Assembly (NCBI RefSeq): GCF_022095615.2
Contig: NZ_CP155559.1
Span: forward strand, 1,175,501-1,239,500
Direction of reading: 5' to 3'
Length of the DNA stretch: 64,000 bases
DNA from: Bacillus thuringiensis
GTDB lineage: Bacteria; Bacillota; Bacilli; Bacillales; Bacillaceae_G
Shown: positions 37,405 through 48,756 of the stretch, one piece after another
How the letters are laid out: every line of letters begins with the position of its first letter
Position numbering within the stretch: the stretch's first letter is position 1
Notes under the pieces: generated by a model
Databases searched by the model: none
Told to the model about the DNA's origin: nothing
The model's input: the letters and a program-made list of their open reading frames with translations, nothing else
Program-made: the position numbers and the translations under genes

Positions 37405-38166
37405 ATGGGGACGATTTTAGACAAAATTGTAGACCAAAAGAAAAAGGAAGTTGCGGCATTATATGAAACGTATACACCATTAAAAGAAAGTAGAAAGATA
37501 CATTCACTTGTAGAAGCATTACAGCAGTTTATTGTTATTGCAGAAGTAAAGCGAGCATCACCATCAAAAGGAGATATCAATTTACACGTTGATGTACGAA
37601 AACAAGTAAAAACATATGAAGAATGCGGCGCAGGAGCAGTTTCTGTTTTAACAGACGGTCAATTTTTTAAAGGTTCATTTCATGATTTGCAAACGGCAAG
37701 AATGGAAAGCAACATTCCGCTTTTATGTAAAGATTTTATAATTGATAAGATTCAAATTGATAGGGCGTATGAAACTGGCGCAGATATTATTTTACTAATC
37801 GTAGCGGCGTTAACGAAAGAGAAGTTACAAGAGCTGTATAGCTACGTACTAGAAAAAGGACTTGAAGCAATTGTTGAAGTGCATGATGAACAGGAATTAG
37901 AAATTGCGATCCAATTAAATCCGCACGTTATCGGTATTAACAACCGTAATTTAAAAACATTCGAAGTCGATTTAAGCCAAACAGAAAAGCTTGGAAAACG
38001 ATTAAACGAGGAGAAATTACTTTGGATTAGTGAAAGCGGGATTCATTCAAAAGAAGATATTATTCGTGTCAAACGAGCTGGAGCGAAAGGTGTATTAGTT
38101 GGAGAAGCACTTATGACATCATCTTCTATTCGTACCTTTTTTGAAGATTGTAAGGTGAACATATGA
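37405..38166 (+). CDS. trpC: Indole-3-glycerol-phosphate synthase TrpC
   Basis: 253 residues, TIM barrel. Catalytic [19 protein letters not shown]-equivalent [33 protein letters not shown] and [11 protein letters not shown] are all present. A stand-alone gene, not fused to trpF, as in other Firmicutes; trpF follows with an ATGA overlap. Confidence 0.96.
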   Translation: MGTILDKIVDQKKKEVAALYETYTPLKESRKIHSLVEALQQFIVIAEVKRASPSKGDINLHVDVRKQVKTYEECGAGAVSVLTDGQFFKGSFHDLQTARMESNIPLLCKDFIIDKIQIDRAYETGADIILLIVAALTKEKLQELYSYVLEKGLEAIVEVHDEQELEIAIQLNPHVIGINNRNLKTFEVDLSQTEKLGKRLNEEKLLWISESGIHSKEDIIRVKRAGAKGVLVGEALMTSSSIRTFFEDCKVNI

Positions 38167-38777
38167 AAGTGAAAATTTGCGGCATCACTGATATTGAAAC
38201 GGCAAAACGTGCTTGTGAATACGGAGCTGATGCACTCGGATTTGTTTTTGCAGAAAGTAAGCGGAAAATCACTCCAAGGCTAGCGAAAGAAATCATTCAG
38301 GAGATTCCAGCAAACGTATTAAAAATCGGTGTTTTCGTAAATGAATCAGTAGAAGAGATACAGAAAATTGCAGATGAATGTGGGTTAACGCATGTGCAAC
38401 TACATGGGGATGAAGACAATCATCAAATCAAAAGATTGAATATTCCGTCTATAAAGGCGCTCGGAGTAGCTTCAGAAGGTGATATGAAAGACGCTCAAGC
38501 ATATGAAACAGATTATATATTGTTTGATAGTCCAAAAGAAAAGTTTCATGGAGGAAATGGAAAGACATTTTCATGGGAATTACTTGAGCATATGCCAAAA
38601 GAAGTGCAAAAGAAAACGATATTAGCAGGTGGATTAAACGCTTTTAATATAGAAGAAGCGATTCGAACTATTCAGCCGTACATGGTCGATGTAAGTAGCG
38701 GAGTAGAGACAGAAGGAAAGAAAGATGTAGAGAAAATAAAACAATTTATTATAAAAGCGAAGGAGTGTTCCAAATGA
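38163..38777 (+). CDS. trpF: Phosphoribosylanthranilate isomerase TrpF
   Basis: 204 residues. [11 protein letters not shown] with the catalytic Cys, [33 protein letters not shown] and VDVSSGVE mark the family; the Asp in ILFDSPK is the acid. Overlaps trpC and trpB by four bases each. Confidence 0.95.
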   Translation: MKVKICGITDIETAKRACEYGADALGFVFAESKRKITPRLAKEIIQEIPANVLKIGVFVNESVEEIQKIADECGLTHVQLHGDEDNHQIKRLNIPSIKALGVASEGDMKDAQAYETDYILFDSPKEKFHGGNGKTFSWELLEHMPKEVQKKTILAGGLNAFNIEEAIRTIQPYMVDVSSGVETEGKKDVEKIKQFIIKAKECSK

Positions 38778-39967
38778 ATTACGCATATCCAGATGAAAAA
38801 GGTCACTACGGTATATACGGAGGACGATACGTTCCAGAAACGTTAATGCAATCTGTATTAGAACTAGAAGAAGCATATAAAGAAGCGATGCAAGATGAAG
38901 AGTTTCAAAAGGAATTAAATCATTATTTAAAAACGTATATCGGAAGAGAAACACCGCTTTATTTCGCTGAAAATATGACGAAGTATTGCGGCGGTGCAAA
39001 AATTTATTTAAAACGTGAAGATTTGAATCATACAGGAGCTCATAAAATTAACAATACAATTGGTCAGGCACTTCTTGCAGTACGAATGGGCAAGAAAAAA
39101 GTTGTCGCTGAAACAGGGGCTGGACAACACGGTGTTGCAACCGCTACTGTATGTGCTCTTCTCGGATTAGAATGCGTCATCTTTATGGGAGAAGAAGATG
39201 TGAGACGGCAAAAATTAAACGTGTTTCGAATGGAATTACTAGGAGCGAAAGTAGAAAGTGTAGCGGCAGGTAGTGGCACACTAAAAGATGCGGTAAACGA
39301 GGCGCTTCGCTACTGGGTTTCACACGTGCACGATACACACTACATTATGGGATCCGTTCTCGGACCGCATCCATTCCCGCAAATTGTCCGTGATTTCCAA
39401 AGTGTAATTGGGAAAGAAACGAAAAAACAATATGAAGCGTTAGAAGGGAAGTTACCAGAAGCAGTCGTCGCTTGTATTGGTGGTGGTAGTAATGCGATGG
39501 GCATGTTTTATCCATTCGTACACGATGAAGAAGTCGCTCTTTACGGTGTAGAAGCAGCTGGAAAAGGCGTTCATACAGAAAAGCACGCAGCGACTTTAAC
39601 GAAAGGTAGCGTTGGTGTTTTACACGGATCGATGATGTACCTTCTGCAAAATGAAGAAGGACAAATTCAAGAAGCTCATTCTATTTCAGCAGGACTCGAT
39701 TACCCGGGTGTGGGGCCAGAACATAGCTTGCTAAAAGATATCGGCCGTGTTTCTTACCACTCAATTACGGATGAAGAAGCGTTAGAAGCTTTTCAATTAT
39801 TAACGAAAAAAGAAGGGATTATTCCGGCATTAGAAAGTTCACATGCTGTCGCATATGCATTAAAATTAGCGCCAAAAATGAAGAAAGAAGAAGGACTTGT
39901 CATTTGTTTATCTGGCCGTGGTGATAAAGATGTAGAGAGTATAAAACGTTATATGGAAGAGGTGTAA
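38774..39967 (+). CDS. trpB: Tryptophan synthase beta subunit TrpB
   Basis: 397 residues from the ATG at 38774 (AAGGAG upstream). PLP Lys in the HTGAHKINN motif, [21 protein letters not shown] phosphate loop, and the C-terminal SGRGDKD. Standard TrpB1 length. Makes Trp from indole and serine in an alpha2-beta2 complex with TrpA, which follows after three bases. Confidence 0.97.
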   Translation: MNYAYPDEKGHYGIYGGRYVPETLMQSVLELEEAYKEAMQDEEFQKELNHYLKTYIGRETPLYFAENMTKYCGGAKIYLKREDLNHTGAHKINNTIGQALLAVRMGKKKVVAETGAGQHGVATATVCALLGLECVIFMGEEDVRRQKLNVFRMELLGAKVESVAAGSGTLKDAVNEALRYWVSHVHDTHYIMGSVLGPHPFPQIVRDFQSVIGKETKKQYEALEGKLPEAVVACIGGGSNAMGMFYPFVHDEEVALYGVEAAGKGVHTEKHAATLTKGSVGVLHGSMMYLLQNEEGQIQEAHSISAGLDYPGVGPEHSLLKDIGRVSYHSITDEEALEAFQLLTKKEGIIPALESSHAVAYALKLAPKMKKEEGLVICLSGRGDKDVESIKRYMEEV

Positions 39968-39970
39968 AAA

Positions 39971-40747
39971 ATGGGAGTAGAAAAAATTAAAGCAGCGTTT
40001 GAAAATGGTAAAAAAGCATTTATTCCGTACGTAATGGGCGGAGATGGTGGCCTTGAAAAATTAAAAGAAAGAATTCGTTTTTTAGACGAAGCAGGAGCAA
40101 GCATCGTTGAAATCGGTATTCCGTTTTCAGATCCAGTCGCAGACGGTCCAACGATTCAAAGAGCAGGGAAACGAGCGCTAGATAGCGGTGTAACATTAAA
40201 AGGCATTTTTCAAGCATTAATAGAGGTAAGGAAAGAGGTACAAATTCCGTTTGTACTCATGACATATTTAAATCCAGTACTCGCATTCGGAAAAGAACGA
40301 TTCATCGAAAACTGTATAGAAGCAGGGGTAGATGGTATGATCGTTCCGGATTTACCGTATGAAGAGCAAAATATTATTGCCCCGTTACTTCGAGAGGCAA
40401 ACATTGCGCTAATTCCACTCGTTACAGTAACGAGCCCAATTGAGCGAATCGAAAAAATTACGAGTGAATCAGAAGGATTCGTCTACGCCGTTACAGTGGC
40501 GGGCGTAACAGGAGTACGTCAAAACTTTAAAGGTGAGATTCATAGTTACTTAGAAAAAGTAAAATCACATACGCAATTACCGGTAGTGGCAGGGTTCGGT
40601 ATTTCAACAAAGGAACATGTAGAAGAAATGATTACAATATGTGATGGAGTAGTCGTTGGAAGTAAAGTCATTGAGCTGCTAGAAAATGAAAAGCGAGAAG
40701 AAATATGTGAATTAATACAGGCAACAGAACAAAAAGAAGAGGCATAA
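39971..40747 (+). CDS. trpA: Tryptophan synthase alpha subunit TrpA
   Basis: 258 residues. [18 protein letters not shown] carries the catalytic Glu and Asp; PDLPYEE, TVAGVTG and [10 protein letters not shown] follow. Releases indole from indole-3-glycerol phosphate. Last gene of trpEGDCFBA; a terminator overlaps its end. Confidence 0.96.
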   Translation: MGVEKIKAAFENGKKAFIPYVMGGDGGLEKLKERIRFLDEAGASIVEIGIPFSDPVADGPTIQRAGKRALDSGVTLKGIFQALIEVRKEVQIPFVLMTYLNPVLAFGKERFIENCIEAGVDGMIVPDLPYEEQNIIAPLLREANIALIPLVTVTSPIERIEKITSESEGFVYAVTVAGVTGVRQNFKGEIHSYLEKVKSHTQLPVVAGFGISTKEHVEEMITICDGVVVGSKVIELLENEKREEICELIQATEQKEEA

Positions 40748-40760
40748 GTCTCTTCTTTTT
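40732..40760 (+). terminator. Terminator of the trp operon
   Basis: AAAAAGAAGAG / CTCTTCTTTTT hairpin around the trpA stop. Confidence 0.75.
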
Positions 40761-40821
40761 GTTTTGTGTAATAAATGTTAAAATATACAAAAAATACATA
40801 TAACTTAGAGGGTGAGAAGGC

Positions 40822-41181
40822 ATGCTAAGACGGAAACTACTATATCTTCTTTTAACTGTACCACTATACGCTTGGCTTATTAGCATGACGACAATAGAGG
40901 TGATGGCTCTATTTTTAGGGTATGTATTCATCTTTTCCAACTTAAACAGAATTCAAGAGCAATCTATTTTAGAAGTATGTATATTTTCGGTTAGCATAGA
41001 ACTATTTAGTATCGTTTCGATTGTATTATTGAACGAATTATTTCGCTGGATCCATTCATTTGAATTAATGAAATTTGGAAATGTTGTATTGCAAGTAATA
41101 TGTGCGTATATTGTGTTTGTTGTGTTAGACAAAATAGTCGGACAGCAGAGCGTTTTTCAGGATAAAAGAAAATGGGATTGA
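40822..41181 (+). CDS. Small membrane protein, unknown
   Basis: 119 residues, three or four hydrophobic segments (residues 5-20, 22-38, 49-70, 85-105) and a hydrophilic tail. GAGGGTGAGAAGG precedes the ATG. It has its own terminator and stands between trpA and the lactate-permease-like gene. I do not recognise a family. Confidence 0.7.
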   Translation: MLRRKLLYLLLTVPLYAWLISMTTIEVMALFLGYVFIFSNLNRIQEQSILEVCIFSVSIELFSIVSIVLLNELFRWIHSFELMKFGNVVLQVICAYIVFVVLDKIVGQQSVFQDKRKWD

Positions 41182-41184
41182 TTC

Positions 41185-41211
41185 AAAAAGGAGCTAAATG
41201 GCTCCTTTTTT
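41185..41211 (+). terminator. Terminator of the small membrane gene
   Basis: AAAAAGGAGC / GCTCCTTTTTT hairpin. Confidence 0.8.
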
Positions 41212-41295
41212 GAACCTGTTGTAAAAACAATTGAAAATTATGGTATCTGTTATATAATAGTTAAAATTGTATTTTTAATGAAAAGAGATGATAAC

Positions 41296-42795
41296 ATGGC
41301 CATATTGTTGGCACTTATCCCAATTATGATGATTTTCATTTGTTTATTTTTATTTAAACAAACGTCATTAAGGTCCTCGTTAATTGCTTACGTTGTGTCT
41401 GTTGGAATCGTTTTACTCTCGCCAACGTTTCAGCTAGGGATAGGTGAAACTGTGCACGCAACGATTAAAGGTTGGTTAATTTGTTTTATTGTCGGGTACG
41501 TGTTGTTTTTCGGTATTTTTTTATTTCACCTCATGAACAAAATGGGGTACATCGATCAAGTAGCGCGTTTTTTAGAAGAAGTGACGCACGATCGTTTATT
41601 ACAAATGCTTCTTATGTGTTTTGGTCTTTGTCCGCTAATTGAATCAGTGAGTGGATTTGGAATTGGCTTTATGGTCGCAGCACCTATTTTTCTTTCATTA
41701 GGCTATAAACCGTTTCAAGCTGTACTACTCTCATTTATCGGCTTACTAGCTAGTTCATGGGGCGCAATGGCAACTGGTACGATTATCGGTTCGCAGCTTA
41801 TAAATATGCCGCTTACAACACTTGGCACGAATACGGCACTACTAAGCATTCCGATGTTTGCTTATTTCGTCATTCTTTCTTTACACGTTGTTGGTGGTTG
41901 GCAGGCTGTTATTGAAAAGTGGAAAGAAGGATTCGGTTTCTTTCTATTATTTTCTCTCGGAATCTATCTTTCTAACGCATACGTGAGTGTTGAACTAGCA
42001 GGTATATTAAGTTCCATCGTTACAATTACATTTGGCTTTCTTATCATTAAATTAAAAGGGAAAAGTGAGCAAAATCTAATGACAGAACATGCTGCGGCAA
42101 CGGAGAGAGAAGTATCTATTATAAAAATTATTAGCCCTTATATATTCTTAACTGTTTGTATTTTACTTTCTCGCCTCGTACCAGCATTGCATGATGTATT
42201 TAAATCATATGCCGTCCTTGATCTAAAATCATACTCTTACAAATTAGAAATGCTGTATTCACCAGGATTTTGGCTCGGTATGACATGCTTATTTACGATT
42301 GTTTTCTTCCAGATACCATCTCATATTATTAAACAATCACTCTCACAAACGATAAAACAATGGATTCCATTTGCGATTACGACGACAATGTTTATCGCCA
42401 TTTCAGAACTAATGGGTGCATCTGGCATGCATTCATTACTTGCAAAAACAGCTGGTGAAACATTCGGTATATTTTTCGTTTTCGTTGCTCCGTTTATCGG
42501 TGGAATTGGTGGCTTTTTAACAGGTAGTAACGCAGGATCAAATGCGATGTTTATAAAACTACAAATGCAAACGGCGCAAAACGTAGCACTCCCATGGCAA
42601 TACGTCACAACACTGCAAAACACCGCATCATCAGTAGCGACAATCGCTTGCCCGTCACGTATTACGCTAGGTGCGTATTTATGTAACATCCCGTATCGTG
42701 AAAATGAATTATTAAAGAAGACGACGTTAATGATCTTTGGTGCGGTTTTGCTTGTGGTGGTAGAGGTTATCTTTTGGTATATGTTGAGAAATTAA
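41296..42795 (+). CDS. L-lactate permease (LctP/LldP) family transporter
   Basis: 499 residues from ATG 41296; an ATG 18 bases earlier is possible, and neither has a strong Shine-Dalgarno. About 12-13 helices. Family segments include GFGIGFMVAAPIFLSLGYKPFQAV, SWGAMATGTIIG, GGIGGFLTGSNAGSNAMF and the substrate-site SRITLGAYL near the end. Members exchange lactate or glycolate with protons. No lactate dehydrogenase gene is adjacent. Confidence 0.86.
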   Translation: MAILLALIPIMMIFICLFLFKQTSLRSSLIAYVVSVGIVLLSPTFQLGIGETVHATIKGWLICFIVGYVLFFGIFLFHLMNKMGYIDQVARFLEEVTHDRLLQMLLMCFGLCPLIESVSGFGIGFMVAAPIFLSLGYKPFQAVLLSFIGLLASSWGAMATGTIIGSQLINMPLTTLGTNTALLSIPMFAYFVILSLHVVGGWQAVIEKWKEGFGFFLLFSLGIYLSNAYVSVELAGILSSIVTITFGFLIIKLKGKSEQNLMTEHAAATEREVSIIKIISPYIFLTVCILLSRLVPALHDVFKSYAVLDLKSYSYKLEMLYSPGFWLGMTCLFTIVFFQIPSHIIKQSLSQTIKQWIPFAITTTMFIAISELMGASGMHSLLAKTAGETFGIFFVFVAPFIGGIGGFLTGSNAGSNAMFIKLQMQTAQNVALPWQYVTTLQNTASSVATIACPSRITLGAYLCNIPYRENELLKKTTLMIFGAVLLVVVEVIFWYMLRN

Positions 42796-42826
42796 AAATC
42801 CTCCTAACATAGGAGGATTTTCTTTT
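42794..42826 (+). terminator. Terminator of the lactate-permease-like gene
   Basis: AAAATCCTCCTA / TAGGAGGATTTT hairpin plus T-run. Confidence 0.85.
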
Positions 42827-42885
42827 TGGATGGATAATGCCTTAAGTATGAAAAGCTTCTACTAAATGAATAGGAGATGAAATGT

Positions 42886-43569
42886 ATGCCCCTAAAAAAC
42901 TACGGCGTGTTAAAAGGTACAGTTATACAATCAAAGATTGGAAAAGGGAAAACACCTCATTATCAAGTTCATTTACAAGATGAAGCAGGAGTAGATTATC
43001 GTATTGCAATTAACGTGAAATCGCAAAGTTATCCGTCAGAAGTTTTATATTTTGCGAGCGACAATATTCGGTCAGAGGCGATTCATATTTTACCGACATT
43101 ACCATTCGGTTTTACAGAAATAAAAAACAATGAACCGAAAGTTGCTTTAGACTACGTAAGAGGTAATGTATTTGATTCAAAACAAATGGTTCCTTTACCT
43201 GCTGAAAAAGCAGGAGTAGATAATGATTTAAATGAAAAAATAGAACGTTATATAAAACGAGCAATAGAAGAAAAAGCAATTATTTACGCGTTTGGTGAAA
43301 GATGGGGACCAGAAGAAAATACACCCGATTCTTACTTTCATTTCCAACCAGGAAACGGGATACACGATATTCATATGAATCAAGGGAATGTAGAAAAATG
43401 GAAAGGTGATAATGGTATATGGCAAGACGGAGGAATACTCATTCATTTTGAGAAGAAAGAAGAATGGGTTGGTATCTTTCTTGCTTTCCAATCACAGTCA
43501 TGGTGTACGGATGAAGAGGGGCATGCTCGTGTTCCGGTTGAGCATTGTGATTATAAGGGAAATAATTAA
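42886..43569 (+). CDS. YukJ-like protein (DUF2278 type)
   Basis: 227 residues from ATG 42886 (AGGAG nine bases upstream). The layout is that of DUF2278/YukJ: N-terminal PLKNYGVLKGTVIQ, a central DYVRG-N-FD, WGPEENTPDSYFHFQPGNGIHDIHMNQGN and a C-terminal GGILIHF. The function is unknown; the GIHDIHMNQG block is a possible metal or ligand site. A bidirectional hairpin follows. Confidence 0.82.
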   Translation: MPLKNYGVLKGTVIQSKIGKGKTPHYQVHLQDEAGVDYRIAINVKSQSYPSEVLYFASDNIRSEAIHILPTLPFGFTEIKNNEPKVALDYVRGNVFDSKQMVPLPAEKAGVDNDLNEKIERYIKRAIEEKAIIYAFGERWGPEENTPDSYFHFQPGNGIHDIHMNQGNVEKWKGDNGIWQDGGILIHFEKKEEWVGIFLAFQSQSWCTDEEGHARVPVEHCDYKGNN

Positions 43570-43606
43570 TAAGAAGAGGGCGTTCAAAACGAACGCCCTC
43601 CTCTTA
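43570..43606. terminator. Bidirectional terminator between the YukJ-like and M50-like genes
   Basis: GAGGGCGTTC / GAACGCCCTC with flanking TAAGAA/CTCTTA. Confidence 0.85.
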
Positions 43607-44417
43607 TTTTATAAAATCCAAAACTAACAAGTGTAGAAATACAAGAGAAAAGCAGTGCCACACTAGAAAATGCAATGAGATACATATTATATTTCATCAC
43701 TTTTCCAATTAGTTGGTTGCTATCATACTGAAACAGTCCCGCTATGATGTTGAATAAAAATAACACGATAAACATGACGATGACACCGTCTATTGATCCT
43801 TTAATATCTGGTTTACTTAAAGCGATATGTGCAGAAATACAAATGGCGATAAATAAAAATAGCCAAAAGGAAGGATTCAATAAATTACTTATTGTAAATA
43901 AGCTTTTCAATAATACGAACGTCGACAAGAGCATGTTTTGAACCATCTCTACATTAATAGAAGTAGAAGCGATTGTTTTTTCGAGAGTTGTATTAAATAA
44001 GAAATATGAATTTGGTACGAAATAGCGCATTAAAAGGATTAACGCAGTAATACCGGAAATAATAGGACCGATCCCAATGAAGAAGTTCCCAATTCGTTGA
44101 TATACACTTTTTTGGTTGTATTGATGTTGTACGTAGCCTAAAGCACCTTGACTTGTATCTGTTGGAAAAAACTGCGTTGCTACAATTTTGTGACGAAATA
44201 GTACACACATAATTGCATGTCCAAGTTCATGAATCGGAACACCAATCCACGCAGTTAAAAGGAATCCTTTTCTTCCGAAAGCTCTCGACCAATACATTCG
44301 TGTGAGAGATTCTAAATAGCCTAATAGAAATCCAATTACAATGATAACGCCAATTAAAGAAAATAATTGGATTACGCTTGTAAGGAGTATTTGAAAAATT
44401 GAGTTTACAAATTCCAT
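43584..44417 (-). CDS. M50-like (site-2 protease type) membrane metalloprotease
   Basis: 277 residues, six to seven helices. PIHELGH (about residues 58-64) is an HExxH zinc site inside the second hydrophobic region, the M50 intramembrane protease pattern. A possible third ligand lies in a later helix: IALSKPDIKGSIDGV carries a D-x-x-G-S-x-D that resembles the second M50 motif. No PDZ domain is present. The Shine-Dalgarno is weak. The substrate is unknown; the adjacent zinc-ribbon membrane proteins are possible partners. Confidence 0.75.
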   Translation of the reverse strand: MEFVNSIFQILLTSVIQLFSLIGVIIVIGFLLGYLESLTRMYWSRAFGRKGFLLTAWIGVPIHELGHAIMCVLFRHKIVATQFFPTDTSQGALGYVQHQYNQKSVYQRIGNFFIGIGPIISGITALILLMRYFVPNSYFLFNTTLEKTIASTSINVEMVQNMLLSTFVLLKSLFTISNLLNPSFWLFLFIAICISAHIALSKPDIKGSIDGVIVMFIVLFLFNIIAGLFQYDSNQLIGKVMKYNMYLIAFSSVALLFSCISTLVSFGFYKIRGGRSF

Positions 44418-44613
44418 TGTTTTTCATCCAATCTGTTAAAAATATTATTTATTCTGTTTCATAATAGCATTATTTTTCAAGATTGCTAGCATATATATTT
44501 TCTTTTGAAAGAAGGACTTCAGAATCTTTTTCTTGTAGTCATGTTTTATGTACAAAGTCATATATTGAATTTGTAACACCCTATACGGTATATGCTTAAG
44601 GAGGGATGAGAGA

Positions 44614-45399
44614 ATGAAATGTCCAGCGTGTCATACGGAAAATGCAACAGAGGCAAAGTTTTGCGGGAATTGTGGACATTCGTTGACGGAGGAAGTAGTG
44701 GTAAGTAGCGGCCGAGAAGAAGGGCCGGAACAAGCGCGCGCGGCACAAGCAAAGGAAACTCGACCAAATGAAACAGTAGAGCAAGCGAAGCGGTTTGCAA
44801 GTGGCTATTTTCAGTTCTTTAAACAAGCATTACAAGCACCGACAGCCATTATGAAAAGTGGAAATGTTGAAGTACGAAATGGAATTGCAAGTCTTGTTCT
44901 TATTTGTTTTTTAGGAGCATGTATTTTTTATAGAATAATGAGCACTGGGGCAGCGCTTACGAGAACGTTGGTGCCAGATGTTTCTACTCCTACATTCTTT
45001 TTGGACACTGTAACGGTCTTTTTATTTTTATTAATTTTAACTTTATTTGTCGGATTTATTATTTTTGTAAGTGGGAAGATGATGAAATCATCTTTTTCGT
45101 TTCTTGAAGTATTTGGTATATGGGGAACGATAGCGACGCCAGCTATTGGGATATTAGTGCTTTCTTTTCTTTTTAGCTTTTTATTAATCTTTTTCTTACC
45201 AATTTTATTAGGGCTGGCTACAACGTATATGGCAATTAGTATAATTGTAGCTATAGTAAAACTAGATAACGGTGGATTAGATCTTGTCTACACACTTTTT
45301 ATCGCAAATGTTTTAATTGGAATTGCAACATTCATTGTACTGTGGTCTTACATTAGCACGATAATTCAAACCTTTACACAGGGATTAACTGGCTTCTAA
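44614..45399 (+). CDS. Zinc-ribbon membrane protein (Yip1-like)
   Basis: 261 residues. The N-terminal zinc ribbon MKCPACHTENATEAKFCGNC has two CxxC pairs (residues 3-6, 17-20). A charged linker (residues 28-60) is followed by five hydrophobic segments, resembling Yip1-family proteins with an FxVSGKM-type loop. AAGGAGGG lies ahead of the ATG. It precedes another zinc-ribbon gene by 19 bases and is probably co-transcribed. Function unknown. Confidence 0.8.
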   Translation: MKCPACHTENATEAKFCGNCGHSLTEEVVVSSGREEGPEQARAAQAKETRPNETVEQAKRFASGYFQFFKQALQAPTAIMKSGNVEVRNGIASLVLICFLGACIFYRIMSTGAALTRTLVPDVSTPTFFLDTVTVFLFLLILTLFVGFIIFVSGKMMKSSFSFLEVFGIWGTIATPAIGILVLSFLFSFLLIFFLPILLGLATTYMAISIIVAIVKLDNGGLDLVYTLFIANVLIGIATFIVLWSYISTIIQTFTQGLTGF

Positions 45400-45418
45400 C
45401 GAAAAGGTGGTTGAATGG

Positions 45419-46654
45419 ATGAATGTATGTACAAAGTGTGGGACTCAGTTTGAAGACGGTGTGCAATTTTGTCAAAACTGCGGTAAGAAAAGGGGACACC
45501 CTGTAATAAAGAAGAAAATGAGCAGTGGTACAAAAGTTGGCATTACACTTTTAGCACTACTTGTTATAGCGATTGTCGGTTTGTATGTATATGGATCATC
45601 GTATTATACGCAGGCTGCGCAAGTAGATCGGATGATTACTATTGTACAAGAGCGGGACGGGGAGAAGTTAGCTGAAATCGTCACGGTAGATGATCCATCA
45701 GTTATTGTAACGAGAGAGAGTTTAATGCCACTATTTTCGTATATAAAAGAAAATCCATCTTACGTGAATGAATTGAAAGACTATTTGAGGCAAGGTGAAA
45801 AACGAGGGGACGGAATCGAAAGAGCAGATTTTTCGTTAACGAAAGACGGTAAGTATTTCTTTTTATTTGATCGGTATAAATTGAAAGCGAAGGCGTATTA
45901 TACGACGTTGCTTTCAAATGAAAAAGGTGCATCTTTAAAAATGAACGGAAAAGAAATTGATAAAACAGATGACAAAAAGTTTGAGAAGCAATATGGGCCG
46001 TTTCTTCCAGGGACTCAAGTGTTTCAATCAGAATATAAAAATGACTATGTGAAACTATCACGTGAGGAAAAGGTTGTACTTATGAAACAAAGTCAAAATA
46101 ACGTAACGATAGATTTAACGTTGCAAGGTCAATATATTACAGTGCAAACGAACACGCCTGGTGCAACATTGTACGTGAATCAAAAACCAGTTACAGCGCT
46201 AGCGGGAGAAGAAATTACGTGGGGGCCGGTAGCAACTGATGGAAGTGCTACGATTTATTTAGAACGAAATGGAGAAAATGGAAGGGAAGCGACGAAGGTA
46301 GAAACGGTAACGGCATTTCCTTCGTATAATCTTCCATTCCAGAAGAAAAGTACAGAAAAAACAGTTGTTTACAATGTTACTCCGCCGTCTACGACTCGGT
46401 ATGTATATAATGGCTTCATTTTCCCTGACAGTGATGCTCGAAAATTAACGAGTTCAGATCTAACGTATTTATCGAAAGAGCAATTGAAAATAGCGAGAAA
46501 CGAAATATACGCAAGACATGGACATATGTTTCAAACGAAAGATATGCAAGCGTATTTTTCAAAACAGTCTTGGTATAGAGAAAATCCATATTTTACAGGA
46601 AAGCTAACGGATATTGAATCTTATAATGTTGAACTAATCAAATCAAGAGAATAG
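45419..46654 (+). CDS. Zinc-ribbon / TcaA-like protein with C-terminal YARHG domain
   Basis: 411 residues from ATG 45419 (AAAGGTGG upstream). Parts in order: zinc ribbon CTKCG...CQNCGKK (residues 3-23), one membrane helix (about 37-57), an extracellular region of about 280 residues with TcaA-like repeats, and a C-terminal YARHG domain (KIARNEIYARHGHMF, residues about 360-374, then SWYRENPYF). The topology puts the YARHG end outside. Proteins of this type are tied to cell-envelope stress and teicoplanin resistance in staphylococci; that role is not shown here. Confidence 0.84.
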   Translation: MNVCTKCGTQFEDGVQFCQNCGKKRGHPVIKKKMSSGTKVGITLLALLVIAIVGLYVYGSSYYTQAAQVDRMITIVQERDGEKLAEIVTVDDPSVIVTRESLMPLFSYIKENPSYVNELKDYLRQGEKRGDGIERADFSLTKDGKYFFLFDRYKLKAKAYYTTLLSNEKGASLKMNGKEIDKTDDKKFEKQYGPFLPGTQVFQSEYKNDYVKLSREEKVVLMKQSQNNVTIDLTLQGQYITVQTNTPGATLYVNQKPVTALAGEEITWGPVATDGSATIYLERNGENGREATKVETVTAFPSYNLPFQKKSTEKTVVYNVTPPSTTRYVYNGFIFPDSDARKLTSSDLTYLSKEQLKIARNEIYARHGHMFQTKDMQAYFSKQSWYRENPYFTGKLTDIESYNVELIKSRE

Positions 46655-46662
46655 AACACGTG

Positions 46663-46696
46663 AAAAAAGGTACAGTGCATAACTGTACCTTTTTTA
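46663..46696. terminator. Bidirectional terminator after the YARHG gene
   Basis: AAAAAAGGTACAGT / ACTGTACCTTTTTT, between converging genes. Confidence 0.85.
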
Positions 46697-47122
46697 TGGC
46701 TTTTTATCTGGACCAGGATCCCTTGAGAAAAAGATATGAAAGAGGAATGTGACTTTACTCGCTCCTCCTGATGTACTTGCTTGCACATCAGTTAAAGAAC
46801 TAGACGTTAAAGCAGCTTCGGAACGAGGAGGGACGATTATTTTGAGAGCATCATCTGATTCTGAGGATATAGTAACTGTTATTGTATCCTCAGAAAAATT
46901 TAAAATTTTAACAGTACCAACTGGAAAGATGGATTTGCGAGCGTGTGATGCAGAAGCAAAGCGGGTAGCTTTCCAAATAGTTTGTGAGAAAGTGTCATTG
47001 TCAGATAACCAAGCGCGAGCACTGTATAAAGTTACACTCACAGTAAATTCTTGTTCTAGCGGGAGGGCGGGTCTCGGTTCTAGCGGTTCCTCGGGAAGCT
47101 GGACGAGAAGGCCGGCACACAT
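46694..47122 (-). CDS. Beta-rich small protein, possibly DUF3992/endospore-appendage-like
   Basis: 142 residues. AGGTGA is well placed before the ATG and the gene ends at a terminator. Residues about 65-130 (ILNFSEDTITVTISSES, IIVPPRSEAALTSSSLTDVQ, VTFLFHIFF) have the N-S-x-x-T-I-x-V-x-V...VPP-x-S-x-x-S-x-T rhythm of the DUF3992 (Ena spore-appendage) beta sandwich. Only one Cys (residue 2) is present, unlike typical Ena subunits. The first 25 residues are Pro/Leu-rich and GC-rich, unlike their surroundings. An opposite-strand frame (46749-47228) is also open, with the same wobble positions, so the strand is not certain. Confidence 0.6.
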   Translation of the reverse strand: MCAGLLVQLPEEPLEPRPALPLEQEFTVSVTLYSARAWLSDNDTFSQTIWKATRFASASHARKSIFPVGTVKILNFSEDTITVTISSESDDALKIIVPPRSEAALTSSSLTDVQASTSGGASKVTFLFHIFFSRDPGPDKKP

Positions 47123-47303
47123 ATATATTTCACCTACTTCCGATAGTTACTGTTATAGCATATTAAACATGTTGTTTATAAGACACGACGGTTACCTATT
47201 CAGGTATAGGTTTGTGCACCAAATTTGAAGATGAAATCCTCTTTCTTTACAATAGTAGTAGGTGTTATTTCTATAAAATATGGAAACCGTAAAGAGTATG
47301 TAA

Positions 47304-48654
<1,351 letters not shown>

Positions 48655-48656
<2 letters not shown>

Positions 48657-48680
48657 CACTTTTTAAGTGCTATTTTTTTT
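48655..48680 (+). terminator. Terminator of the CoA-disulfide reductase gene
   Basis: AGCACTT / AAGTGCT hairpin with T8 run at the gene end. Confidence 0.75.
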
Positions 48681-48756
48681 GCAAAGGTAGGTAAACTTTT
48701 TTAGCGAATAATAAAGAGGGAGAAACAGTTACATATAGGGAAGGGGATCATTAAAA

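Noticed and set aside
46749..47228. Plus-strand frame over the Ena-like gene
   Set aside because: The start site is poorly spaced, the C-terminal part looks untranslated and no terminator follows; the minus-strand frame fits better, although not with certainty.
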